Shown here: piece by piece, positions 1 to 10,018 of the stretch
How positions within the stretch are numbered: the first letter of the stretch is position 1
Layout: every line of letters starts with the position of its first letter
DNA from: an uncultured Pelagibacteraceae bacterium
Lineage (GTDB): Bacteria > Pseudomonadota > Alphaproteobacteria > Pelagibacterales > Pelagibacteraceae
Length of the DNA: 64,000 nucleotides
Assembly (NCBI GenBank): GCA_902578525.1
Contig: CACHDJ010000003.1
Span: 1 to 64,000 of the forward strand
Direction of reading: 5' to 3'
Translations under genes and position numbers: made by a program
Notes under the pieces: model-generated
The model's input: the letters and a program-made list of their open reading frames with translations, nothing else
Databases searched by the model: none
Told to the model about the DNA's origin: nothing

Positions 1-428
1 ATAATTACTCCAAAACTATTTTTAAAATTTTTATCAAAAAAATTTACTGGAAATGGTTTTTTTATGTCAAAAAATCTAAAAAGCACAAAACAAATAGAAT
101 AAAAAATAATTGCTTCTTCAGAAGATTTTTCAGTTCCATGAGAAATTTCATACAAATAAATAGGAATTGATTGTCCAATAAATTCATCAATTATAATTTC
201 TTTAGGATCTTTATTTTCATTATATTTTATATAACTTGTGACAGCTGGAAAAGAATAGATGAAAATTAAAACTAATCCTAATAATATTATATTTGATGAA
301 ATATTAAAAATATGAAATAAAACATATAATATAATAACTGTAGTTAAGGATCCAATAGTTCCAGGTATCTTCTTTATATTTCCCAAACCAAACATTGTTA
401 CAAATAATGAATTAAATTTATTAGTCAT
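1..428 (-). CDS. pgpA: Phosphatidylglycerophosphatase A, partial (runs off the left edge)
   Basis: Own minus-strand translation from ATG at 428: MTNKFNSLFVTMFGLGNIKKIPGTIGSLTTV...IIIDEFIGQSIPIYLYEISHG, with PgpA motifs FGLG..PGTxGS and DEFIGQ; start overlaps the ispDF stop. Confidence 0.85.
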   Translation of the reverse strand, partial: MTNKFNSLFVTMFGLGNIKKIPGTIGSLTTVIILYVLFHIFNISSNIILLGLVLIFIYSFPAVTSYIKYNENKDPKEIIIDEFIGQSIPIYLYEISHGTEKSSEEAIIFYSICFVLFRFFDIKKPFPVNFFDKNFKNSFGVI

Positions 429-1524
429 ACTTGGTTACAGAAGTTATTACTTCACATGCAATAGCCTTTTCTTTTCCAATTAAACCTAACTTTTCAACTG
501 TTTTCCCTTTCAAATTAATTTTATTTTTATCTAAATTCATTAGATTTGATATTGAATTAATTATTTTGTCTCGATATTTTGAAACCTTAGGCTGTTCACA
601 TATTAAATTAATATCTAAATTATTTATAAAAAAATTTGATTTATTTAGATTATGTAAAATAGGTTTTAATATTTTTGTTGATCTTATATTTTTAAACTTT
701 TTTGTGTTAGGAAAATAAGTACCTATATCTTTTTTTGATGTTGCACCTAATAAAGCATCAATAATTGAATGTAATATTACATCACCATCAGAATGACCTT
801 TTAAACCAGAATGAAACGGAATTTTTATACCACCTAAATATAGTTTTTTATTTTTGACTAGTCTATGAATATCGAATCCGATACCGTAATAATTTTTAGA
901 TGAATCAATATCTTCTTTAAAGGTTATTTTTAAATTTTTATTCTCACCTTTAATAAATTTAATTTTTTTATCAAAATTGATAAACAAACTTGACTCGTCA
1001 GAAAATTTATCTTTTTCTTTAATAGCTAAATTATATAATTCATAAAATTTAAATCCTTGTGGTGTTTGAGTTAAATAAGAATTTTCTCTTTTTAAATTAA
1101 ATACTTGCTTATTAATTTTATACTTTAAAGAGTCTTTAGGTTGAAATATTGGAACAGCTGAACTATTATTTTTTAAATTTTTTAATATTCTTTTTAATAG
1201 ATTGATAGAAAAATTTGGTCTAGCTGCATCATGTATTAAAACATTATTTGGCCTGTACTTTTTAATTTTTTTAAGAGCGATTAGCGATGAGTCAGATCTT
1301 TCCCTTCCACCTTTAATTATAAATATATTTTTTGAATATTTTTTTTTAATTTTTTTTGGATTATCTACAACTAAAATAATTCTTTTGAATAATTTGGATT
1401 GAATAGCCTTTTCAATTGAATGTTCAAATAATTCTTTATTTTTGTATAAAAAGTACTGCTTGGGTTTTTTATTATCAAATCTTTTACCAGATCCAGCAGC
1501 TAATATTATAAAATAGTTGTTCAT
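421..1524 (-). CDS. ispDF: Bifunctional IspD/IspF (MEP isoprenoid pathway)
   Basis: N-terminal IspD (LAAGSGKRF, HDAARP) fused to IspF (GIGFDIHRL, GHSDGDVILHSIIDALLGA). Confidence 0.95.
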   Translation of the reverse strand: MNNYFIILAAGSGKRFDNKKPKQYFLYKNKELFEHSIEKAIQSKLFKRIILVVDNPKKIKKKYSKNIFIIKGGRERSDSSLIALKKIKKYRPNNVLIHDAARPNFSINLLKRILKNLKNNSSAVPIFQPKDSLKYKINKQVFNLKRENSYLTQTPQGFKFYELYNLAIKEKDKFSDESSLFINFDKKIKFIKGENKNLKITFKEDIDSSKNYYGIGFDIHRLVKNKKLYLGGIKIPFHSGLKGHSDGDVILHSIIDALLGATSKKDIGTYFPNTKKFKNIRSTKILKPILHNLNKSNFFINNLDINLICEQPKVSKYRDKIINSISNLMNLDKNKINLKGKTVEKLGLIGKEKAIACEVITSVTKYD

Positions 1525-1551
1525 TTTTTATAACTATAATATCTCTAAATA

Positions 1552-3333
1552 ATGCGAGAGTTTTTAAAAAAAAATTTATTCATTATTATAATATCCTTAA
1601 TTACTCTTTTTATAGGTTTTTTTACTTTTTTAACTTTTATCGATAAAAGTTTTATAGAGCTAAATCAACTAAATCTTCAATATTTATTAATTTTAAATAT
1701 TATTTTACTAGTATTATTATTTAGTTTCATTTTTTTTGAGATTAAAAAATCGATTAGAACTGATATTGATCAAGATGGGCTTAAATCAAATAAAAAATAT
1801 ATAACTTATTTTTCATTATTTACTTTAATACCTTCAATTTTGATTTCAATTTTCTCTCTCTTTTTATTTTCATTTGCACTTGAAAAATATTTTGACAAAA
1901 AAGTTACAACGGTAGTAAATAATTCGTATGCACTTGCTAAAAGTTATGTCCGTGAAGTTAGAAACAAGGTTGAGGCCGATATTGTTTTAACAGCTTTCGA
2001 TACTAATAAAAGTGCAAAATTTCTCAATGATAATCCTAATGAATATTTTAGATTTTTAAAAACACAAAAAATAATTAGAGATATTGATGAAATTCATATT
2101 ATTGACCAAAATAAAAATTTACTTTTTTCAAGCTTAGATAATAGATCTCTTTATCAACCACCTTTAGAAGAGGCATTAAAACTTGTACTTGATGACGATC
2201 GACCTTTAAAAATAATTAATGCACCTGAAAATATTTCTGCAGCTATTATGAGATTACAAAATTTTGATAATCGATTTTTGTATGTAGTAAAATATTTAGA
2301 TAAAAATATTTCAAATTATCTCACAGAATCTCAGGAAGCTATAAACTTTTATTATACAGTTGAAGAGAAAAGTACTGGTATTAAAATTTCATTTGCTATT
2401 ATCTATTTAATTATAGTCACTTTGTTAATGTTCATTTCTATAAGTATTGCTATAAGGTTTTCATCTAGATTTTTCAGATCAATAAATAATTTAATTTTTG
2501 CCTCTTCTGCTATTGGTAATGGAGATTTAGATATAAAAGTTCCAGAATTAAAAACAGATAAAGATTTAGAAACATTAAATAAAAATTTTAATTCTATGAT
2601 CAATAGACTTAAGATCCAACAAGAAAAACTAATTATTAATGAAAGACATGAAGCTTGGGGCAGCCTAGCTAGAAAATTAGCACACGAAATTAAAAATCCT
2701 TTAACACCAATTCAATTAACAATAGACAGAATTAAAAATAATTATGCGAATCAGATTGATAATAAAGATAAATCAAATTTTGAAGAAAATCTTCAAATAA
2801 TAAATAATCAAATTAAGCAAATAGGTAATCTAGTTAACGAATTTTCTGATTTTGCAAGAATGCCAAAACCAGTTTTTAAAAATAATGATTTAATAAAAGA
2901 ATTAAATGATAATATAAAATTATTATCTAAGATAGATGATGATATTAAAATAGATTTAAAAACTAACAGAAATAAAGTAATTTTTAAAAGTGATAAAGAA
3001 CAGCTTAGTAGAGTTTTTTTAAATTTGATTAAGAATTCAATTGAAAGTATTCAGCAAAAATCAGAAAACATAAGTAATTATGATAAAAAGATATCTATTG
3101 AAATTGATGATAATAGTGATCATATAAACATTATAATGACCGATAACGGTATTGGGTTTAGAAATTTTAAGAAAAATATTAGGGATATATTGCATCCATA
3201 TTTTACAACAAAAAAAAATGGTACAGGATTAGGGCTTTCAATAGTCAATAAGATTGTAAATGATCACAATGGAAAAATTGATTTTGTTTCTATAGATAAT
3301 GGAGCAAAAGTTAAAATAATTTTCAATAAATAA
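1552..3333 (+). CDS. ntrY: Nitrogen regulation sensor histidine kinase NtrY
   Basis: N-terminal TM segments, HAMP, HisKA (LAHEIKNPLTPIQL), HATPase (DNGIGF, GTGLGLSIV); adjacent to ntrX. Confidence 0.93.
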   Translation: MREFLKKNLFIIIISLITLFIGFFTFLTFIDKSFIELNQLNLQYLLILNIILLVLLFSFIFFEIKKSIRTDIDQDGLKSNKKYITYFSLFTLIPSILISIFSLFLFSFALEKYFDKKVTTVVNNSYALAKSYVREVRNKVEADIVLTAFDTNKSAKFLNDNPNEYFRFLKTQKIIRDIDEIHIIDQNKNLLFSSLDNRSLYQPPLEEALKLVLDDDRPLKIINAPENISAAIMRLQNFDNRFLYVVKYLDKNISNYLTESQEAINFYYTVEEKSTGIKISFAIIYLIIVTLLMFISISIAIRFSSRFFRSINNLIFASSAIGNGDLDIKVPELKTDKDLETLNKNFNSMINRLKIQQEKLIINERHEAWGSLARKLAHEIKNPLTPIQLTIDRIKNNYANQIDNKDKSNFEENLQIINNQIKQIGNLVNEFSDFARMPKPVFKNNDLIKELNDNIKLLSKIDDDIKIDLKTNRNKVIFKSDKEQLSRVFLNLIKNSIESIQQKSENISNYDKKISIEIDDNSDHINIIMTDNGIGFRNFKKNIRDILHPYFTTKKNGTGLGLSIVNKIVNDHNGKIDFVSIDNGAKVKIIFNK

Positions 3334-4688
3334 TGAAAGCTGAAATATTAATAGTTGATGATAACTCAGATATAAGAAATATCCTGAATGAACTAATTGT
3401 TGATGCAGGCTATAAGACAAGGGTTGCTGCTAATTACAATCAAGCACTTAATGAAATCGATAAAAAAATACCTGATGTTGCGATTCTTGATGTTAAATTA
3501 GATAAAGGAGATCATGATGGGATTCAGTTATTGTCACATATAAAATCCAAGAGTAAAGATGTTCCAGTTATTATGATATCTGGACATGCAAATATTGAAA
3601 TGGCAATAAGTTCTTTAAAACATGGTGCTTTTGAATTTGTAGAAAAACCTTTTGATCAAGCAAGACTATTAAATTTTATTACCAGAGCTGTTGAAAATTT
3701 GAATTTAAAGATTCAAAATAAAGAATATGAAAATAAACTTTTCTCTTCTTTTGATTTAATTGGGAATAGTAAAAATATAGCAACAATAAGAGATCAAATT
3801 GAAAAAATTTCTGTGACTGATAGTAGAATTATTATTAACGGTCCTTCAGGCTCTGGAAAAGAATTAATTGCAAGAAAAATTCATAAGAAATCTAAAAGAA
3901 ATAATAAACCATTTATAATTTTAAATGGAGCATTATTAGATAATAATAAATATGAACTAGAATTATTTGGTGAAGAAAAAATTGATGGTTCAATTTCATA
4001 TGGAGCACTAGAAAAAGCAAATAAAGGCACTTTATTAATCGATCAAATATCTGATATTCCATTAGACATTCAATCTAAAATTTTAAGAGTATTGATTGAT
4101 CAGAAGTTTAAAAGAGTTAATGGATCAAGTGATATTAAAGTTGACGTCAGATTAATTTGTTCTTCAAGCAAAGACTTAAAAAGTGAAATTGAAATGGGAA
4201 ATTTTAGAGAAGATCTTTTTCATAGAATAAATGTATTTGAAATTAATATTGATCCTTTAAGTGATAGAATTTCAGATATACCTTTATTGATTAAGTATTT
4301 TTCAAAAAAAATTACGGAAAATTATAATATTAAAGATCTAGAAATTGATGAAAATGATAATTATATTTTAAATCACAAATGGAAAGGCAATGTAAGGGAA
4401 TTAAGAAATTTAATAGAGAGAATAGCTATTTTACAACCTGATAGTAAAGATAAGATATCGAATATTATTAAAGAATCTCTTAAAAGTGATCATTTTCAAG
4501 AAAAAGTCTCTGAAAATAGCCTATCTATACCGTTAAAAGAAGCTAGAGAAAAATTTGAAAAAGAGTATTTAACTATCCAATTAAAAAAATTTAATGGAAA
4601 TATATCTAAAACAGCCAATTTTGTTGGTATGGAAAGAAGCGCACTACATAGAAAACTTAAAGGCCTAGGAATAAAAGAATTTAATTAA
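3333..4688 (+). CDS. ntrX: Response regulator NtrX (AAA+ family)
   Basis: Receiver (ILIVDDNSDIR, AILDVKL, KPF) + AAA+ (GPSGSGKELIARKIH) + Fis HTH; no GAFTGA loop; TAATG coupling to ntrY. Confidence 0.93.
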   Translation: MKAEILIVDDNSDIRNILNELIVDAGYKTRVAANYNQALNEIDKKIPDVAILDVKLDKGDHDGIQLLSHIKSKSKDVPVIMISGHANIEMAISSLKHGAFEFVEKPFDQARLLNFITRAVENLNLKIQNKEYENKLFSSFDLIGNSKNIATIRDQIEKISVTDSRIIINGPSGSGKELIARKIHKKSKRNNKPFIILNGALLDNNKYELELFGEEKIDGSISYGALEKANKGTLLIDQISDIPLDIQSKILRVLIDQKFKRVNGSSDIKVDVRLICSSSKDLKSEIEMGNFREDLFHRINVFEINIDPLSDRISDIPLLIKYFSKKITENYNIKDLEIDENDNYILNHKWKGNVRELRNLIERIAILQPDSKDKISNIIKESLKSDHFQEKVSENSLSIPLKEAREKFEKEYLTIQLKKFNGNISKTANFVGMERSALHRKLKGLGIKEFN

Positions 4689-6074
4689 ATGAATATTATA
4701 ATTTGTGGTGCCGGAAGAGTAGGGTTTACTATTGCTAAACTATTAAGTGAACAAGGCCATTCAATAACTGTAATTGACCAATCTAGTGAAGATATTCAAA
4801 AAATTAACGAAAGTTTAGACGTAAAAGCAATTGTTGGTAAAGGCACATATCCATCTATTCTAGAAAAAGCAAATGCTTCTGAAACTGACATGATTATTGC
4901 TGTAACTAGAAATGATGAAATTAATATGTTAATTTGTCAAATAGCCTATTCAATTTTTAATGTTCAAAAAAAAATTGCTAGAATTCGTTCACAAGACTAT
5001 TTGAATCCTAAATTCACCAGAGTATACAATAAAGAAAATTTGCCGATAGATGTAATTATTTCTCCAGAAATTGAGATTGCAAAGTCGATTCAAAGAAAGT
5101 TAGAAGCCCCAGGTGCTTTAGATAGTGTACCTTTTGCTGAGAATAAGATTAGATTACTTGAAATTTTAATTAAAGATAATTGTAAACTAATTAATTTTAA
5201 ACTTAACGAATTAACTAAAAAATATCCTCAATTAGATGCAAATATTATAGCATTAATAAGGGGAGATAAGATTTTTATACCTAAAAAAACAGACCAAATA
5301 AAATGTAATGATAAGATATATGTTATTATAAATTCTTCACAAATGGCCGAAACTTTGCAAGCATTTGGACATGATGAAAAAATTTCTAAAAAGATTTTGA
5401 TTATTGGTGGTGGAAATATTGGATTCAATTTAGCAAAAAATTTAGAAGAAAGCTTAGATTCTGTTAGAATCAAAATTGTTGAAAAAAATAAAGAGAGAGC
5501 TGAATTTTTAGCTAACCAGCTTAATAATACTATTGTGATTAATGGTGATGGACTTGATGAGGAAGCATTAATAGAGGCAAATTTAGGTGAAGCCGAAACT
5601 GTTTTGGCACTAACAAATGATGACGAGGATAATTTAATGGTAAGTGTACTCGTTGAAAAATTTGCAAAAGATCAAAAAGATATTGATGACAAAAGAACAA
5701 TGGCTTTAATCAATAAACCAAACTATTCTTTACTCCAATCATCTTTAAAAATTGATGATTTGATTGATCCAAGAATGAATACTGTTTCAAGTATTTTAAA
5801 ACATGTTCATAAAGGCTCAATTGAAAACGCTTATACTATTTCAAACGGTGAATATGAAATAATAGAAGCAGAAATTATTGAAACTTCAGAATTAATTAAT
5901 AAAGAATTGAAAAATTCTAATCTTCCTGAAGAAATACGGATAGGAGCAATTTTAAGAGATAAAAAAGTTATAATACCAAGATCTGATTTTATTTTCAAAA
6001 AAGATGATCGAGTTGTTTTTTTAGCTAAAAAAGATTCAATTTCAATTGTAGAAAATATTTTTAGGTTAAGTTAA
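4689..6074 (+). CDS. trkA: Trk system potassium uptake protein TrkA
   Basis: Two Rossmann/TrkA-N repeats (IICGAGRVGFTIAKLL; ILIIGGGNIGFNLAKNL) and TrkA-C. Confidence 0.95.
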   Translation: MNIIICGAGRVGFTIAKLLSEQGHSITVIDQSSEDIQKINESLDVKAIVGKGTYPSILEKANASETDMIIAVTRNDEINMLICQIAYSIFNVQKKIARIRSQDYLNPKFTRVYNKENLPIDVIISPEIEIAKSIQRKLEAPGALDSVPFAENKIRLLEILIKDNCKLINFKLNELTKKYPQLDANIIALIRGDKIFIPKKTDQIKCNDKIYVIINSSQMAETLQAFGHDEKISKKILIIGGGNIGFNLAKNLEESLDSVRIKIVEKNKERAEFLANQLNNTIVINGDGLDEEALIEANLGEAETVLALTNDDEDNLMVSVLVEKFAKDQKDIDDKRTMALINKPNYSLLQSSLKIDDLIDPRMNTVSSILKHVHKGSIENAYTISNGEYEIIEAEIIETSELINKELKNSNLPEEIRIGAILRDKKVIIPRSDFIFKKDDRVVFLAKKDSISIVENIFRLS

Positions 6075-6084
6075 TAGCTATTTA

Positions 6085-7491
6085 ATGTTTGGTCTAAGAA
6101 TTAAATATTTAAGTTTTTTTTGTGGATTAATTTCGATATTATCATTTTTTAATGTTATTTACTCATATTATTTTAATTTATATTTAAATCTTAATACTTA
6201 CTACATAAGCTTTATATCATCTATTATAATAGCTATTTTATTTTATAATTTAGAAAGGGTTAAAGATAAAACAACGATTTTTGAAAAAATTTTAACAATT
6301 TGTTTTGGATATTTTTTATTACCCTTAATCTTAGCCCTTCCATTTTATTTTAGTATTTATAACTTAACTTTCTTAAATTCTTTTTTTGAGTCAATTTCTG
6401 GATTTACATCTACCGGATTCACTATTTTCGAAAACATTAAGCACGTTGATCAAAGTTTAATATTATGGAGGTCATCTATTCAATGGATTGGAGGCTTATA
6501 TTTTCTATTTTCTATAATCTATCTTATTGATATATACGATGAAAGTTTTAAAAAATCATTAACAAACTACTTATCTTTAAATAACGAAGAAATATTAAAA
6601 CAAACAATTAAGATATTTTTATTATATTCTGGTTTAACCATTTTTATTTTTCTAATTCTAAATTTTTTATCTATAAGAACATTTGACTCTTTAAACTTAG
6701 CTTTAACTATTATTTCATCTGGTGGTTTTTTACCGGTAAACGACCTTTCAAGTATTTTAAGAGGAAATACTCAAATTATTATATTTTCGTTACTTCTTTT
6801 ATTTTCTTATTTTAGTATTTTCTTTAGTTACAACTTATTTTTTATCAAAAAAAAAAATATAAATTTTTTTTATGAAGACTTTCATTTAATTTTTTATTTG
6901 CTTATAGTTGTTTCAATCTTTTTTTTATTCTTTTCGTATAATAACGATTTTTCGTACAATCTATTGTCTTTAATAAGTAGTATGTCTAATATTGGTTTTT
7001 CGATATCCTATGAACAATCAAACTTAAATTTTATTTATTTACTTTTAGTAATTATAGGAGGATCTTTTTTTTCTACTAGTTCAGGTTTGAGATTTATTAA
7101 GATTTATTCTCTTTTTAAATACTCAATAAATCAAATTTTATCTTACAGTAAACCCAAAAATATTTTTATGAATAAGTTATTTTTTACTGAAATAAATTTT
7201 GATTTTAAAGAGATTAATAAATATTTTTTAACAGTTTTAATATTTATTTTCTCTTTATTTATTCTTACGATTCTCCTGAGTTTAAGCCAACTTGATTTTG
7301 AAAGTGCATTTAAATTATCGATATTAACTCTCATGAATACTGTTAATTCATCTTCTTATGGGTTAACAGATTTTGAATTTTACAATCTACATTATTTTAC
7401 TAAGAATTGTTTGATTTTATTTATGATTATTGGAAGAATTGAACTGTTAACAGTTTTAATTATTATCAAAAAATTTCTTTTTAAAGATTAA
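6085..7491 (+). CDS. trkH: Trk potassium transporter membrane subunit TrkH
   Basis: Polytopic membrane protein with SGFTSTGFTIF and RSSIQWIGG motifs; follows trkA. Confidence 0.9.
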   Translation: MFGLRIKYLSFFCGLISILSFFNVIYSYYFNLYLNLNTYYISFISSIIIAILFYNLERVKDKTTIFEKILTICFGYFLLPLILALPFYFSIYNLTFLNSFFESISGFTSTGFTIFENIKHVDQSLILWRSSIQWIGGLYFLFSIIYLIDIYDESFKKSLTNYLSLNNEEILKQTIKIFLLYSGLTIFIFLILNFLSIRTFDSLNLALTIISSGGFLPVNDLSSILRGNTQIIIFSLLLLFSYFSIFFSYNLFFIKKKNINFFYEDFHLIFYLLIVVSIFFLFFSYNNDFSYNLLSLISSMSNIGFSISYEQSNLNFIYLLLVIIGGSFFSTSSGLRFIKIYSLFKYSINQILSYSKPKNIFMNKLFFTEINFDFKEINKYFLTVLIFIFSLFILTILLSLSQLDFESAFKLSILTLMNTVNSSSYGLTDFEFYNLHYFTKNCLILFMIIGRIELLTVLIIIKKFLFKD

Positions 7492-7520
7492 CTAAATATT
7501 GTATATGTATATCTCAATTT

Positions 7521-7597
7521 GCGCCCTTAGCTCAGCTGGATAGAGCATCGGTTTTCTAAACCGAGGGTCGGAGGTTCGAATCCTCCAGGGCGCGCCA
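7521..7597 (+). tRNA. tRNA-Arg (anticodon TCT)
   Basis: GCGCCCT acceptor pairs AGGGCGC; TTTCTAA anticodon loop; GGTTCGAATCC T-arm; encoded CCA. Confidence 0.95.
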
Positions 7598-7694
7598 TTT
7601 TAGACCAAAATGGGTTTCAGATGCGTTGTTATCTCTACTGTTTTGTAATAATTTTATCTTGAAGAGTTATTTCTTACATGCTTAAATTATAAAA

Positions 7695-7731
7695 ATTCAA
7701 AAGTTATTTTGAATTATTTGTTAACAAATAA
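7695..7731. promoter_or_regulatory. Two abutting inverted repeats upstream of aapJ
   Basis: ATTCAAAA-GTTA-TTTTGAAT (7695-7714) and 18-bp perfect palindrome TTATTTGTTAACAAATAA (7714-7731), just before AGGAAG and the aapJ ATG. Confidence 0.55.
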
Positions 7732-7750
7732 ATAAACAATAGGAAGAAAT

Positions 7751-8791
7751 ATGTTTAAATACTTAAAACAATTAACTTCTTTAGTTGCTATGGTTGCTGT
7801 GTTGTTCACTTTTACAACAGAGACTATGGCTGCTAAAAAATCTAAAACACTTAAAAACACTCAAAAAAAGGGTTTTGTTAGATGTGGAGTATCTCAAGGT
7901 CTTCCAGGATTTTCTAATGCTGACGCTGCAGGAAATTGGACTGGTGTTGACGTTGATGTATGTAGAGCGGTAGCTGCTGCAGTACTAGGTGATGCAAACA
8001 AAGTTAAGTTTACACCACTAAGTGCTAAAGAAAGATTTACAGCTTTAACTTCTGGTGAGATTGATATCTTATCAAGAAACACAACTTGGACTCTTTCAAG
8101 GGATGCTGATATCGGACTTACTTTCGTAGGTGTGAACTTTTACGATGGACAAGGTTTCATGGTAAGAAAAAGTTCAGGTATTACTTCGGTAGATCAATTT
8201 AAAAATGGTATCTCAGCTTGTACAAACATTGGTACAACAACTGAGTTAAACATGAGAGACTTCTTTAATTCTAGAGGAATTTCTTATGAACCAGTTGCTT
8301 TTGAAAAAGCTGACGAAGTTGTAGCTGCATATGATGCAGGTAGATGTGATACTTATACTACTGATAAATCTGGTTTAGCTGCTCAAAGAACTAAAATGAA
8401 AAACCCTGATGAACACATTGTTCTACCAGAAACTATTTCTAAAGAACCTTTAGGACCAGTTGTAAGACAAGGTGACTCAGTATGGGAAGATATCGTAAGA
8501 TGGTCTTTGAACACTATGATCGAAGCAGAGGAATATGGTATTACTTCAGCTAATGCAGACTCAATGAAAACTTCAGACAACCCACAAATTAAAAGACTTG
8601 TTGGTGCTGAAGGTGAAATGGGTGCAGCATTCGGTTTAGATAATGAGTGGAACTTAAGAATTATCAAACAAGTTGGAAATTATGGTGAAAGTTATAAAAG
8701 AAATATAGCTGACACTGGTATTTTACCAGACAGAGGTCCAAATGAATTATGGACTAAAGGTGGTATTTTATACGTTCCACCATCAAGATAA
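7751..8791 (+). CDS. aapJ: General L-amino acid ABC transporter substrate-binding protein
   Basis: Signal peptide; GFVRCGVSQGLPGFSNADAAGNWTGVDVDVCRAVAAAVLGD; followed by aapQMP. Confidence 0.95.
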   Translation: MFKYLKQLTSLVAMVAVLFTFTTETMAAKKSKTLKNTQKKGFVRCGVSQGLPGFSNADAAGNWTGVDVDVCRAVAAAVLGDANKVKFTPLSAKERFTALTSGEIDILSRNTTWTLSRDADIGLTFVGVNFYDGQGFMVRKSSGITSVDQFKNGISACTNIGTTTELNMRDFFNSRGISYEPVAFEKADEVVAAYDAGRCDTYTTDKSGLAAQRTKMKNPDEHIVLPETISKEPLGPVVRQGDSVWEDIVRWSLNTMIEAEEYGITSANADSMKTSDNPQIKRLVGAEGEMGAAFGLDNEWNLRIIKQVGNYGESYKRNIADTGILPDRGPNELWTKGGILYVPPSR

Positions 8792-8810
8792 TTTAAGTCA
8801 TTAATTACTT

Positions 8811-8842
8811 AAAAAGGGCTAGATTTTTCTAGCCCTTTTTTT
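8811..8842 (+). terminator. Intrinsic terminator between aapJ and aapQ
   Basis: AAAAAGGGCTAGA-TTTT-TCTAGCCCTTTTT, perfect 13-bp stem plus T tract. Confidence 0.9.
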
Positions 8843-8866
8843 ATAAACTCATATATTATCCCCATT

Positions 8867-10018
8867 GTGAATTTTAAACTTAAAGATCTTGGCCCACAAT
8901 TAATTACAGTTTTAGCTGTTGTTCTAGTTTTTGGTTTTTTTACATATAACGCTCAAGTTAATATGGAAAATAGAGGTATTGATTTTGGTTACGGATTTTT
9001 ATCTCAAGAGTCATCATTTGATGTACAGTTTTCTTTAATAGAATATGATGGATCTCATTCTTATTTTAGAGCGTATTTAGTTGGTTTATTAAATACTATA
9101 CTTGTTTCTGTAATTGGAATTATTCTTGCAACTATTCTTGGGGTAATAGTTGGAATAGCAAGATTATCTCCTAATTATTTAATAAATAAATTTGCAGCTT
9201 TTTATGTAGAATTTTTTAGAAATATACCATTACTTTTACAAATTTTTTTTTGGTATTTTGCTGCTTTAAGAGCTTTACCTCTCCCTCAAGATGCCGAACC
9301 TATGTTTGGAATTTCATTTTTAACAATTAAAGGCTTATTTGTTCCTGCTTTTATTTGGCAAAATTTTAATATTTTTTTTTACTCAATAGTCGCTGCAATT
9401 ATTGCAATAATTGTTATTCGTATTCATGCAAAAAAAGTACAAGAGACTCAAGGCAAACAAACACCAGTTTTATTAATATCAATAGGTTTATTATTAATCC
9501 TACCTCTTTTAAGTTTTTTAATTGGAGGAGTAAGATTAGAATTTGAAGTTCCTGTATTAAAACAACTTGCTACTACATCATTTATTTATGAAGGAGGAGT
9601 AAGCTTGCCGCCAGAATTAATTGCCTTAGCGTTATCATTGTCTTTATATACAGCAACTTTTATAGCAGAATGTGTTAGAGCAGGAATTCAAGGCGTTGGA
9701 AAAGGTCAAAAAGAGGCGGCAGCATCAATTGGTCTTACACCAAATCAAGTACTTAAACTTGTAATAATGCCCCAAGCTCTTAGAATAATAATTCCACCTA
9801 CAACTAATCAATATCTAAATCTTACTAAAAATTCCTCGTTAGCTGCAGCAATAGCTTATCCTGATTTAGTATTAGTTTTCGCAGGAACAGCTTTAATGCA
9901 AACTGGTAAGGCGATTGAAATTGTTTCCATAACAATGTTCACTTATTTATCATTAAGTATTTCAATTTCAATATTGATGAATTGGTATAACAAAAAAATA
10001 GCAATACAGGAAAAATAG
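8867..10018 (+). CDS. aapQ: General L-amino acid ABC transporter permease
   Basis: GTG start; His/Glu/Gln permease EAAASIGLTPNQVLKLVIMPQALRIIIPP. Confidence 0.92.
   Translation: MNFKLKDLGPQLITVLAVVLVFGFFTYNAQVNMENRGIDFGYGFLSQESSFDVQFSLIEYDGSHSYFRAYLVGLLNTILVSVIGIILATILGVIVGIARLSPNYLINKFAAFYVEFFRNIPLLLQIFFWYFAALRALPLPQDAEPMFGISFLTIKGLFVPAFIWQNFNIFFYSIVAAIIAIIVIRIHAKKVQETQGKQTPVLLISIGLLLILPLLSFLIGGVRLEFEVPVLKQLATTSFIYEGGVSLPPELIALALSLSLYTATFIAECVRAGIQGVGKGQKEAAASIGLTPNQVLKLVIMPQALRIIIPPTTNQYLNLTKNSSLAAAIAYPDLVLVFAGTALMQTGKAIEIVSITMFTYLSLSISISILMNWYNKKIAIQEK

Noticed and set aside
431-718. 95-aa plus ORF antisense to ispDF
   Set aside because: Antisense to the conserved IspF domain; no RBS or family match.
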